Source: Natronomonas aquatica (GTDB taxonomy: Archaea; Halobacteriota; Halobacteria; Halobacteriales; Haloarculaceae). Taken from it: 37,708 nucleotides of DNA. The stretch lies in assembly GCF_024449025.1 (NCBI RefSeq), contig NZ_JAHLKM010000021.1, forward strand, positions 1-37,708. The letters are read 5' to 3'. A program made the translations under genes and the position numbers. The first letter of the stretch is position 1, and every line of letters begins with the position of its first letter. Shown piece by piece: positions 7,952 to 14,769 of the stretch. The notes beneath the pieces are model-generated. The model saw nothing but the letters and a program-made list of their open reading frames with translations, did not search any database and was not told where the DNA came from.

Positions 7952-8454
7952 CGGAGCTCCCGGTCGATGTCGGCCTGGGTGAAATCGAAGAACTGCTCGT
8001 CCGGTATCTCGACGTCCAGCACCTCGAGGTCGATCGGCTCGCCGTCCCGATCGAAGGCCCGCCAGTCGTTTCGGCCGTAGGGGGCCCCGACGATGATGTG
8101 GACCGGCCCCCTGGTGAACGTCGCCAGGTCGGCCTGACTCGGGGTCAACACGCCGTTGGGGTGTGAGTGGACCGAGCCGACGCTCTTGAGATCGTTCGGC
8201 ATGTACGTCGGCTTGAACTCTGCGCTGGTCGGGGTCGTCTTCGTCCCCGGGGCGAGCAACACGTCGGTGACGACGGTCCCGTCCCGGTCGAGACCGAGGG
8301 TACGCGCGTCCTGGCCCCGGAGCTGTCCCATGTACTCGTTCGGGTGGGCGTCCTCGGAGGCCTCCAACGCGAGCTGGAGCGCGTCGGCGGCGATCCCGAT
8401 GACCGCGCTCGAACGGAAGAGCTTGGGTTTCAGAAACGACCCGAACAGTCCCAT
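7948..8454 (-). CDS. JAMM/MPN domain metalloprotease-like protein (possible desampylase relative)
   Basis: The 168-residue product carries a full JAMM zinc-site signature: E40, then H96-S-H98-P followed by seven residues to S106 and D109. JAMM enzymes cleave isopeptide bonds of ubiquitin-like modifiers; in haloarchaea the desampylase HvJAMM1 removes SAMP proteins. I believe Haloferax volcanii also has a JAMM gene beside its ribL, whose activity is less clear, and this protein resembles that second type, with N- and C-terminal extensions around the MPN core. It overlaps ribL by 4 bp. A TATA-like cttagtt near 8481, 27 nt upstream, supports ATG 8454. Residues for catalysis look complete, but the substrate is unknown. 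Confidence 0.85.
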   Translation of the reverse strand: MGLFGSFLKPKLFRSSAVIGIAADALQLALEASEDAHPNEYMGQLRGQDARTLGLDRDGTVVTDVLLAPGTKTTPTSAEFKPTYMPNDLKSVGSVHSHPNGVLTPSQADLATFTRGPVHIIVGAPYGRNDWRAFDRDGEPIDLEVLDVEIPDEQFFDFTQADIDRELR

Positions 8455-8529
8455 GCTTCCGAGTGGGGTCGCCCGACAACTAAGCGTTCCGGGTTCCGTA
8501 CCGGCAGTCGGCTTCAGAAGGGGCCGGCC

Positions 8530-8766
8530 TCAGACGTTCTCCGATCGTTCGCGAAGCCGGGGGAGGACCTCGCCGACGCCGAACGCGATGACCCCGGCGT
8601 ATAGCGCGACTACGCCCATAACGAAAAGCCAGACCGCGAAGGGTGTGTTACCGGCGTTGAGATACTCGAGGCTCGTCAGTTCGGCCACAAAGCCGGCGAC
8701 GGTGAAGCCGACGGCCGCGACGGCGTAGAAGACGAGTTCCACTACCGGGGCGAGGAGTTCTTTCAC
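8530..8766 (-). CDS. Small two-helix membrane protein, unknown function
   Basis: About 78 residues from GTG 8766: two hydrophobic helices (about residues 8-30 and 43-66) separated by an ELTSLEYLNAGNTPF loop, with a charged tail PRLRERSENV. The start was placed using a TATA-like tttttata at 8789-8796 on this strand, about 27 nt upstream; GTG 8772 is an alternative. The longer in-frame extension to 8850 is Arg-rich, runs across the promoter and is unlikely to be translated. No family recognised. Confidence 0.65.
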   Translation of the reverse strand: MKELLAPVVELVFYAVAAVGFTVAGFVAELTSLEYLNAGNTPFAVWLFVMGVVALYAGVIAFGVGEVLPRLRERSENV

Positions 8767-8810
8767 GCACACCGCTACGGGGGATGGTGTATAAAAAGTC
8801 GTCGGCCGCG

Positions 8811-8999
8811 CTACGCGCCGAGTTCGACGACGAGATCCGACTGTACCCACATCTCCGGGTCCTCCCGGTCGTAGATGACGACCTCGCCGTTATCGAGCGA
8901 GAGGTGGGCGTACCGCTCCGAGTCGAGCGGCGTCTCCGGTGGTTCGGTCAGGGAGCGGGGCGATTCGTCCGTATCGGAGGGTACGTTACTCATTAGCAT
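8811..8999 (-). CDS. Small acidic haloarchaeal protein, unknown function
   Basis: A 62-residue soluble acidic protein with a Pro/Ser/Glu-rich N-terminal half (TDESPRSLTEPPETP) and a more ordered C-terminal half (AHLSLDNGEVVIYDREDPEMWVQS) that reads as two short beta strands and a turn. Short proteins of this form occur widely in haloarchaea without known function. A TATA-like cttataac at about 9020-9027 is 25-27 nt from the two possible ATGs (8999, giving MLMSN; or 8993, giving MSNV), so translation is probably leaderless from one of them. Confidence 0.7.
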   Translation of the reverse strand: MLMSNVPSDTDESPRSLTEPPETPLDSERYAHLSLDNGEVVIYDREDPEMWVQSDLVVELGA

Positions 9000-9093
9000 G
9001 TGTCCCGAAGCGTCGGTCAGTTATAAGCGTTCTGACGGAGGATAGAGTAAGAGTATATAATGTATTATCACGGTAATATATCTGATCGGGCCA

Positions 9094-9110
9094 CGTCGGC
9101 CAAGCCGACG
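9094..9110. repeat. Hairpin in the presumed leader of the broken UDG gene
   Basis: cgtcggc at 9094-9100 pairs exactly with gccgacg at 9104-9110 around caa; gggc (9088-9091) and gccc (9111-9114) can extend it with a 2-nt bulge. A TATA-like gtatataatg at 9053-9062 would start RNA near 9083, placing the hairpin in the leader. It could also be a terminator relic. Confidence 0.5.
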
Positions 9111-9145
9111 GCCCGCTTTCGATCCCTCAGCCGACGACAACCCCT

Positions 9146-9466
9146 ATGAAGTTCCGCGTCGACTCTACGCATCGGACCGTGACGTTCCCCGATCCGGCCG
9201 ACCGGAACGTGCTGGCCGAGACGTGCGAGCGGTGCCCGGCGCTCGCGGAGAGCCGAGAGCGGATCGCCTGAGGTGTCGGAGCCCTCGACGCCGAACCCCT
9301 CGTGGTGGGGGAGGTGCCGGGAGCCGGGGACCCCGACGCCGACCGGTGGCGGGGCGGCAACTACACGGGGATGGCCTACACCGCCCGACACAGCGGCCGG
9401 CGGATCCGGGAACCCTTCGAATCGCTCGGATACGCGCCCGAGTCGCTGTACTTCACGAACGCGGTT
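9146..9466 (+). pseudogene. Uracil-DNA glycosylase, N-terminal fragment with nonsense codon
   Basis: From ATG 9146 the frame encodes MKFRVDSTHRTVTFPDP and then two cysteines in ETCERCPAL, a probable half of the Fe-S cluster site of family 4/5-like uracil-DNA glycosylases. A TGA at 9269-9271 interrupts it where homologues as I recall them have Trp (RIAWGVGALD), so TGG to TGA is the simplest cause. The same frame then continues with VVGEVPGAGDPDADRW, a variant of the catalytic GEAPG motif, then TGMAYTARHSGRRI and LYFTNAV, where similarity stops at 9466. The missing middle should hold the other cysteines and the DNA-binding loop. The C-terminus reappears at 11235-11339. The enzyme, which excises uracil from DNA, is not made intact here. 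Confidence 0.8.
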
Positions 9467-9499
9467 CAACAGCGAAGGCAACTGCAAATAACACACTCA

Positions 9500-9658
9500 T
9501 CCGGGCAAAAGGCTACACCCACGGCGGCTGAAACGTCCTACTCGACGGTCAAGCGAACGTAGGACTCCGCCCTGCGTTCGCGGTTCTGGTACCGCCAGTT
9601 CCATGAGATCGTCCTGTCCGCCCTCAAGAATCTCAAGAAGCTCGCCAAAATACTATGA
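9500..9658 (+). pseudogene. Transposase C-terminal remnant
   Basis: One frame reads TSYSTVKRT, a TAG at 9560-9562, then DSALRSRFWYRQFHEIVL and a Lys-rich end stopping at TGA 9656-9658. A basic S-x-VKRT segment followed by (S)RFWYRQFHEIVL is the look of the C-terminal tail of haloarchaeal DDE transposases of the IS5/IS4-like groups. The DDE residues, terminal inverted repeats and the rest of the element are absent, and the internal stop makes it dead. It starts within about 35 bp of the point where the UDG similarity ends, which implicates an insertion sequence in breaking that gene. The exact IS family is not certain. Confidence 0.6.
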
Positions 9659-9997
9659 TCCTGTCTTGTATTTTCAATAGAGAGAATTTTAAACACCTTT
9701 GAATTTCAAGAGAACTACTTACCGAGATTTGGCTGATACCCATCCGTTCTTGTTTAGCAAATCGTGCCAACAGCGTCTGCTGATTAGATACCGCTGGAAC
9801 TACTGGTTTGAGAAACCCGGTGGGTGTTATGCCATACAGCCCACCGGATTCACACCGGAGCAACTGGCCGATGATCACGTTCCACAGCACATCGCTCGTT
9901 CTCTAGTAGACCCCGGATTGATCGCTCACACTCCCCGCTTTCGTATACTAATTAGCATAGAACGGAGCCCCACCAACACTTTCACTGACCCGACCTT
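9659..9997. other. AT-rich remnant DNA without a convincing gene
   Basis: This 340-bp stretch inside the split UDG gene is lower in GC than the surroundings. Overlapping ORFs exist on both strands (plus 9699-10001, minus 9633-9890), but neither has haloarchaeal acidic composition or a recognisable domain. The minus frame with LLARFAKQERMGISQIS looks slightly more protein-like. I regard it as decayed mobile-element or foreign DNA. Confidence 0.45.
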
Positions 9998-10291
9998 GTG
10001 ACCGACCAACGGATGGCACCGCGAGTACACCTCAGCGAGTGGGACTCGCTATGTGAGGAACTGCGCCGGTTCGGGCACGCAGGTGATGTGACGGCTGCTG
10101 ACGATTTGATTCGTATCGACTTCGGTTCTGCATACGTCGAGTTGTCACGCGATGGGACGTTCCAAACGGGGATGCCACTCCATGAGTTTGCGCACGACGA
10201 CACCGTTTCGGTTGTCGTGGATCATGACGCCGGAACCCTCACAGTCGAAGCTGACACGGTGAGCTATACGTTCAAACGGCCAGGCGGGTAG
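9998..10291 (+). CDS. Hypothetical protein (97 residues) within the insertion
   Basis: From GTG 9998 (or ATG 10013) the ORF gives an acidic, soluble, beta-rich protein: an N-terminal helix (EWDSLCEELRRFG), then alternating strands such as IRIDFGSAYVELSRDG, VSVVVDHDAGTLTVEAD and TVSYTFKRP. The Asp/Glu content and codon use are haloarchaeal, and the frame is open and well formed, so I think it is a real gene carried on the inserted DNA or its relic. No promoter stands out for either start. I recognise no family. It might be a small regulator or antitoxin-like protein, but nothing visible proves that. Confidence 0.6.
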   Translation: MTDQRMAPRVHLSEWDSLCEELRRFGHAGDVTAADDLIRIDFGSAYVELSRDGTFQTGMPLHEFAHDDTVSVVVDHDAGTLTVEADTVSYTFKRPGG

Positions 10292-10309
10292 GGCTGCTTC
10301 AACGCTGAA

Positions 10310-10353
10310 CTGCTAGATACACCGACAGACGGTTTGTTGCGGGAATCTAGCAG
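10310..10353. repeat. Inverted repeat (9-bp arms, 26-nt loop)
   Basis: ctgctagat at 10310-10318 and atctagcag at 10345-10353 are exact reverse complements. It starts 19 bp after the stop of the 97-residue gene, so it could act as its terminator hairpin, or be a terminal repeat of a small mobile element. Confidence 0.55.
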
Positions 10354-10452
10354 CTCACGGCTGAAGACCCAGTAGGACAGCGACCACGTTAACTACGTCT
10401 GCAGCGAACTCTCAGTTCGAGTTATTTGGGTGGGGTAGTTGGGCCGACGGTC

Positions 10453-10659
10453 TCACGACTCCCCGGCGAAGTAACTGGTGAAAAACCCCGACAGGAATGC
10501 TGACATTCCAACTGCGAGCACCATATCCATCATGTCGTAAGGTTCGTCGTCATCATCCGCCATGGCGACCGTCACGGCAACACTGATGACGAGAGAGACA
10601 ATCCCGTTGATGAAATCTTTGCCGAATCCCATATCAGACGGGTTTCGCGGCTCCATCAT
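10453..10659 (-). CDS. Small membrane protein (68 residues) within the insertion
   Basis: Tandem ATGs at 10659 and 10656 start a protein with two hydrophobic helices (about residues 13-27 and 43-65) joined by a very acidic loop (MADDDDEPYDMMDM). The acidic loop is a haloarchaeal trait and argues that the frame is coding. The in-frame extension to 10770 is Pro/Arg/Gly-rich and lacks haloarchaeal character, so I leave it out. It belongs to the DNA lying between the two halves of the UDG gene. Function unknown. Confidence 0.55.
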   Translation of the reverse strand: MMEPRNPSDMGFGKDFINGIVSLVISVAVTVAMADDDDEPYDMMDMVLAVGMSAFLSGFFTSYFAGES

Positions 10660-10907
10660 AGAGGTTTGCCCGCCGCCCTGGTCGCTGCACGGTGGAGCAA
10701 CTGCAGAGGAGACCTGTGTCCACCTCGGCACCCGAGCCTCGTACGACCCCACCCGTTCTTTACCGTCCACGGATAGTATTGCGCATGGACGACAGACTTG
10801 TCCGGGAACTGCTGACTTTCTGTATGTTTTACAGGTAAGTCTCTGCTGCGACTGTAGAGTAGATGAAGGCGTACCAACTCACCGCTTCGAGCGGACGGTA
10901 TCGACCG

Positions 10908-11138
10908 TTACGACGGACTGGAGTTGCGCGAGCAGGAGTCGATGCCGAACATCGAGTAGATGGGGCAGGTTCCCACCGTCGCCGTAGCGAGCATCATAAT
11001 CGCAACGATTCCCAGCACGGGAGAGAGCACTGTCGGAAGCGAAAGAGTCCCGGTAAGTATTGCAATCGATATTGTTCCCGTAACTGCACCAACTGCCGTT
11101 CTGAGCGTTTCGTCTACTGAGCCGACATTTTGTCTCAT
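10908..11138 (-). CDS. DUF2892 (YgaP-like) small membrane protein
   Basis: A 76-residue protein beginning MRQNVGSVDETLRTAVGA, the characteristic N-terminus of the DUF2892/YgaP-type membrane domain (MxxNVGxxDRxxR). Two hydrophobic helices follow (about residues 13-33 and 36-56), and the end has GTCPIYSMFGIDSC with the conserved Cys-Pro-xx-x-xxG pattern of the family. In other organisms this domain may be fused to rhodanese and linked with sulfur or persulfide handling; here it stands alone. The ATG at 11138 has a TATA-like gttatac at 11161-11167, about 26 nt upstream, which argues against the longer frame to 11189. It lies on the DNA that splits the UDG gene, so it probably arrived with it. 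Confidence 0.8.
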   Translation of the reverse strand: MRQNVGSVDETLRTAVGAVTGTISIAILTGTLSLPTVLSPVLGIVAIMMLATATVGTCPIYSMFGIDSCSRNSSPS

Positions 11139-11234
11139 ATATACATATGGGTCGCCACACGTATAACACCAGCGTTGAATATCCGTCACAATTCTATATC
11201 AGGATTCACTCCCGTCGTAAACGACGATTTCCTC

Positions 11235-11339
11235 TCCTCGTACCGGGATATCTGGGTCGACCGGTTCGGATACGACTCCGACCCGTACGAACGGGCGATC
11301 GCCGAGACGCTGGCGGAACTCGGGGCGACCCCCGAGTAA
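11235..11339 (+). pseudogene. Uracil-DNA glycosylase, C-terminal fragment
   Basis: The frame ending at TAA 11337-11339 reads SSYRDIWVDRFGYDSDPYERA and ends ETLAELGATPE. This matches the C-terminal end of haloarchaeal uracil-DNA glycosylases as I know them, where the catalytic HPS motif comes just before (HPSYRDIW). Here the codons before Ser-Tyr are CTC TCC instead of the expected His-Pro, so the catalytic histidine is lost at the junction. No start codon or promoter serves it. Together with 9146-9466 it defines one gene whose middle third was replaced. Confidence 0.7.
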
Positions 11340-11371
11340 CGTTGATAGGGCCGCCGGCCGACCACCCGCGT

Positions 11372-11800
11372 ATGTCCGATCCGACAGTCTTCGAACGGAT
11401 TATCGACGGCGAGATCCCGGCCGAGATCGTCCACGAAACCGACAGCGTGATCGCCTTTCTGGACGCGAACCCGCTCGCGCCGGGTCACACGCTCGTCGTC
11501 CCCAAGGAGCCCTACGAGCGACTGCGTGATACCCCACCGGAGCTGTCGGCCGCGGTGTTCGAGGCCGTCCGAGAGCTAACGCCGGCGATCGAGGACGCGG
11601 TCGACGCCGACGCGACGACGGTCGGGATCAACGACGGCCCCGCCGCCGGCCAGGAGGTACCCCACCTCCACGTCCACATCGTGCCGCGGTTCGAGGGCGA
11701 CGGCGGCGGCCCGATCCATGCGGTCGTGGGCGGTGCGACCGACGGGGAGGATGCCGATCTCGAGGCGGTCTCGGCGGCGATCGATGCCGAACTCGGATAG
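11372..11800 (+). CDS. HIT family nucleotide hydrolase/transferase
   Basis: The 142-residue protein has the histidine triad motif HLHVHIVPR, whose middle histidine forms the nucleotidyl intermediate, and the N-terminal FERIIDGEIPAEIV pattern typical of Hint/HinT-like HIT proteins. The family hydrolyses the alpha phosphate of nucleotide conjugates such as adenosine phosphoramidates or Ap4A. A Cys in the N-terminal segment, common in bacterial and other archaeal members, is absent (FERIIDGEI in place of FCxI). A TATA-like gttgata about 27 nt upstream supports ATG 11372; the longer in-frame ORF from 11147 is only a shadow. It lies just downstream of the broken UDG gene. Confidence 0.9.
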   Translation: MSDPTVFERIIDGEIPAEIVHETDSVIAFLDANPLAPGHTLVVPKEPYERLRDTPPELSAAVFEAVRELTPAIEDAVDADATTVGINDGPAAGQEVPHLHVHIVPRFEGDGGGPIHAVVGGATDGEDADLEAVSAAIDAELG

Positions 11801-11860
11801 CCGGGGGCGGGGACCACACGAAACAGCACGTTTTTGTCCGGATACGATCGACCTACCCGC

Positions 11861-12568
11861 ATGGCCGAGACTGTCGCGCTCGTCGGGGCGGCCGGCGGTG
11901 TGGGCACGACGCGGACGACGCTTGCGTGTGCGGAACGGCTGGCCCACGGTGGGCACGATACGGCGGTTCTGGACGCCGCCTACGGAACCCAGGGGCTCGC
12001 CGACCGGATCGATGGCGAGATCGCCCCGGACATGACCGAACTGTGTATCGAGGACGAACCGCTGGAGAGCGGCCTGCTCGATCCGGCGATCGAGGGCGGC
12101 GGTCGGCTGGCGGTCTGTCCGGCGCGGGCACCGTTTTCGCGGCTGTCGAGGGCGAAATCACCCGACGCCGCCGAGAACTTCGAGGCGCGGATCGCCGAAG
12201 CGGAACGGCGCTTCGAGTACGTCCTGATCGACACGCCGCCGATCGCGGCCAACCAGGCCGTCGCGGCGGCCACGGGCGCCGGGAGGGTCGCCGTCGTCTG
12301 TGACGCCTCACGGGTCGAATCGGCGCTCCCGCGGACGGCCGACCGGCTGGAGGACGTCGGCGTCGGGACGTTTACCGCCGTCGTCACGCGGCAGGCGGAA
12401 CACCCCGACGCCGACGTCTGTATCCCGGCGCTCGACGCGGAGCCGCCGATACTCGACGACGGGGCACACGGCGCGTTCACAGAGGTGATCGAAGCGACGA
12501 CGGGAACGACTCTCGAGGAGGAGGAACGCGACGGGAAGGGATTCCTCGAAGCGCTGCCGTTCAAATAA
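11861..12568 (+). CDS. MinD/ParA-like protein lacking both Walker lysines
   Basis: A 235-residue SIMIBI-class P-loop relative. The deviant Walker A region reads GAAGGVGTTRTT (residues 9-20), where the MinD/ParA consensus is KGGxGKT: the signature lysine is A11 and the P-loop lysine is T16. The second acidic motif is present as VLIDTPPIA, and VLDAAYGTQGLAD occupies the place of the DxDxxxxL motif. MinD/ParA proteins use ATP-dependent dimerisation on membranes or DNA to position cell structures; this one is probably not a normal ATPase. A TATA-like gtttttg at about 11830-11837 supports ATG 11861. Its 3' end overlaps the convergent 165-residue gene by 8 bp. The C-terminus (GKGFLEALPFK) does not look like a typical MinD membrane helix. 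Confidence 0.8.
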   Translation: MAETVALVGAAGGVGTTRTTLACAERLAHGGHDTAVLDAAYGTQGLADRIDGEIAPDMTELCIEDEPLESGLLDPAIEGGGRLAVCPARAPFSRLSRAKSPDAAENFEARIAEAERRFEYVLIDTPPIAANQAVAAATGAGRVAVVCDASRVESALPRTADRLEDVGVGTFTAVVTRQAEHPDADVCIPALDAEPPILDDGAHGAFTEVIEATTGTTLEEEERDGKGFLEALPFK

Positions 12569-13058
12569 GATCTCCGAGGCCGCTTCGCGCGTCCGCGAGC
12601 GGATCCGCCCCCATCGGAACCGACGTCGCCTCCGCGAGGGCCGCCTCGGCGCCCTCGATCGGTTCGTGCGTCGCAACGTACGCCCCGAGGGCGAACTCGG
12701 CGTCGCCGACGCCGACGAGTCGTTTGGCCTCCGTTCGGGCGAGGTCACCGGCCAGCCAGTCCTCGAGGACGCGTTTCGCCGTCGGCGTGAGCGGGTCGAT
12801 CGGCTCGCCGAGCAGATACAGCGTCTTGGCGGCCGTCGTCTCCGGGACCTCGGCGACGGCGGCCGCGCGACCGACCGAGGCGCCCTCGAGATACGCCTCG
12901 ACGAGCGCCGCCGCCGCGGCGGACGAACAGGGAAGCCGTTCCTCGAACGGTTCGAGCCGCTCCGCTATCGGCGTGTCCGTTCCGTCGCTGGCCGCGACGC
13001 CGCGGTCGCGCTGTTCGGCGGTCACCTCGAGCCCCGCCGCGATCTCGGCAAGCCCCAT
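12561..13058 (-). CDS. Hypothetical protein (165 residues), Ala/Glu-rich, helical
   Basis: The acidic protein is mostly alpha-helical. Its first third has MGLAEIAAGLEVTAEQRDRG, then an ERLPCSSAAAAALVEAYLEG segment and a possible helix-turn-helix-like stretch (SVGRAAAVAEVPETTAAKTLYLLG) that could bind DNA, though this is a guess. The tail is acidic and ends in GLGDLI. It converges on the MinD-like gene and diverges from the TFB gene. A TATA-like gtttaca near 13085 lies 27 nt upstream of ATG 13058, so it has its own promoter facing the palindrome at 13131-13153. No family or function recognised. Confidence 0.75.
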   Translation of the reverse strand: MGLAEIAAGLEVTAEQRDRGVAASDGTDTPIAERLEPFEERLPCSSAAAAALVEAYLEGASVGRAAAVAEVPETTAAKTLYLLGEPIDPLTPTAKRVLEDWLAGDLARTEAKRLVGVGDAEFALGAYVATHEPIEGAEAALAEATSVPMGADPLADARSGLGDLI

Positions 13059-13130
13059 ACCGGTCGTTGGAGCAGCATCCGTTGTAAACCCTTCCGTCGC
13101 CCGGACCCCGTCGGCCGCCGATCCCGACAG

Positions 13131-13153
13131 AACGTACCGGTTATCGGTACGTT
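13131..13153. promoter_or_regulatory. Perfect 23-bp palindrome between divergent genes (candidate operator)
   Basis: aacgtaccg at 13131-13139 and cggtacgtt at 13145-13153 are exact reverse complements around gttat. The centre, 13142, is 84 bp from the start of the 165-residue gene and 88 bp from the TFB start, almost exactly mid-way, and outside both predicted TATA positions. That geometry suits a dimeric regulator acting on both promoters. Confidence 0.6.
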
Positions 13154-13229
13154 TTCACGGACGTCTCGCCGGAGATGACCCCCTCGCCGTCCGTCCTTCA
13201 AGTACCGGCGCGCCGAAGTTCCACACGTG

Positions 13230-14093
13230 ATGAGTGCGACGACACGGCGGACCTGCCCCGAATGCGAGGGCCGCCTCCGGAGCACCGGTATCGAAACGGT
13301 CTGTGACGAGTGTGGGCTCGTCGTCGAGGAGGATCAACTCGACCGCGGCCCGGAGTGGCGGTCCTTCGACGACGACGAGACGAACCCCGAACGGTGTGGC
13401 GCGCCCCTGACGCGCTCCCGCCACGATCGGGGACTCTCGACGGAGATCGGCCGTTCGACCCGGCTCAAAGGGCGGAAGCGCCGACGGGTCGCCCGCATGC
13501 GGAGACAGCACAACCGGACACAGATCGCCTCCAAGCGCGAGCGGAACCTCGTGTATGGCTTCACCGAGATCCGGCGACTGACGGGCCAACTAGAGCTACC
13601 GGGGGCGCTCAAAGAGCAAGCCTGCGTACTGTTTGAATCCGCACAGGAGTCGGACCTGCTTCGGGGACGCTGCATCGAGGGGTTCGCCGCGGCTGCGGTG
13701 TACGCGACCTGTCGGACGATGTCCGTCTCGCGAACGATCGAAGAGGTCGCCGCCGTCGCGAGCGCCGACGAACGGGAACTCAAGGTCGCCTATGGGGCGT
13801 TGAACCGCGAACTCGAACTGTCGACCGGGCCGATCGATCCCACCGAGTATCTGGCGCGGTTCGCATCGGAGCTCGGGATCCCGAACGAGCTCGAACGACG
13901 GGCCAGGGACTTCGCACGGGAGGCCAACGAATCCGGGATCACGACCGGACGGAACCCGAGCGGCGTCGCGGCCGCGTGTCTGTACACGGCGGCCCGGAGC
14001 GCCGACTACGAACTGACTCAAAAGGAGGCCGCCGATATCGCCGACGTCTCGGCGGTCACGGTTCGGAACACCTATCGCGACCTTCGGGACTGA
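13230..14093 (+). CDS. tfb: Transcription initiation factor TFB (TFIIB homologue)
   Basis: A 287-residue general transcription factor that bridges TBP on the promoter and RNA polymerase. It has an N-terminal zinc ribbon (CPEC and CDEC, about residues 10-30), a B-reader/linker region (CGAPLTRSRHDRGLSTEIG), and two cyclin-fold repeats from about residue 95 and residue 195; the second ends with VSAVTVRNTYRDL, the helix-turn-helix that reads the BRE. ATG 13230 is preferred; GTG 13227 directly precedes it in frame and adds one residue. A weak TATA-like ttcaagta lies about 27 nt upstream. Haloarchaea encode several TFBs with differing promoter preference, so this is one paralogue. It diverges from the 165-residue gene across a palindrome. 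Confidence 0.95.
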   Translation: MSATTRRTCPECEGRLRSTGIETVCDECGLVVEEDQLDRGPEWRSFDDDETNPERCGAPLTRSRHDRGLSTEIGRSTRLKGRKRRRVARMRRQHNRTQIASKRERNLVYGFTEIRRLTGQLELPGALKEQACVLFESAQESDLLRGRCIEGFAAAAVYATCRTMSVSRTIEEVAAVASADERELKVAYGALNRELELSTGPIDPTEYLARFASELGIPNELERRARDFAREANESGITTGRNPSGVAAACLYTAARSADYELTQKEAADIADVSAVTVRNTYRDLRD

Positions 14094-14147
14094 CCGGGGG
14101 GACGCCAGTTCGATCGCCGGTCTCCGGCCGTTTGCCGTTCCGCCCGA

Positions 14148-14696
14148 CTACGACCGATCGGCGCCGGCGAGCGTCGCGAGCGTCGTCGCGGGGATCTCGA
14201 CGTCCTCGAGCCGTTCACACAGCTCGTCCGGCACGATCGATAGCTCCGCCGCGACCCGCCGATCCCGGGCGAGTTCCCCCGCGAGCGTCTCGACCGCGCC
14301 GAGACCGCCGATGTCGTCGATTGCTTCGGTCGCCGTCGGAACGTCGGCGGCGGCGGCGAGGGCTTCGGCGGCCTCGGTGCGCGCTTCGATCCGCTCGATC
14401 CACCGCTCGATCCCGTCCGGGGGCGTCCCTTGCGGCTCGCTGTGGGCGACCTCGAGGGGTCGGTCGGACGTGACGGCGGGTGTCGCGAACCCGACCGCGG
14501 TCGCGCCGGCTTCGATCTCGAGCGTGACGCCGTCGGCGTCCCAGCCGTCGGCGACCGCTCCGTTCGACCGCGGAGGCCAGACGGTTCCGTCGAAGCGCGT
14601 CTCCAGCCGAACCAGACGGGGAGTGTCGGACTCTATAACGGCCGCGACGAACGTCACCGAATCGATCCGATCGGTCCGGACGGACAACCTCGGCAT
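14148..14696 (-). CDS. Hypothetical protein (182 residues), end of mcm-linked gene set
   Basis: From ATG 14696 the acidic protein starts MPRLSVRTDRIDSVTFVAAV and has a beta-rich N-terminal half (RLVRLETRFDGTVWPP, GVTLEIEAGATAVGFATP) and a helical C-terminal half with RWIERIEARTEAAEAL, then alanine/aspartate-rich helices. The in-frame extension to 14840 lacks haloarchaeal bias and is dropped. It starts 73 bp after the stop of the 223-residue gene and faces the same way as mcm, so it may be the last gene of the mcm operon. I recognise no family; the fold suggests a small beta domain plus coiled or helical tail. Confidence 0.75.
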   Translation of the reverse strand: MPRLSVRTDRIDSVTFVAAVIESDTPRLVRLETRFDGTVWPPRSNGAVADGWDADGVTLEIEAGATAVGFATPAVTSDRPLEVAHSEPQGTPPDGIERWIERIEARTEAAEALAAAADVPTATEAIDDIGGLGAVETLAGELARDRRVAAELSIVPDELCERLEDVEIPATTLATLAGADRS

Positions 14697-14769
14697 ACGG
14701 CGATTGGTCGCTCCATGCCTGATAAATCGCGGGTCGGAGAACGAGAAAAAGCGGTCGGGAGAAGGCGGG

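Noticed and set aside
9699-10001. 100-codon ORF in the island (with an overlapping minus ORF 9633-9890)
   Set aside because: Neither frame has haloarchaeal composition or domain; probably decayed element DNA.
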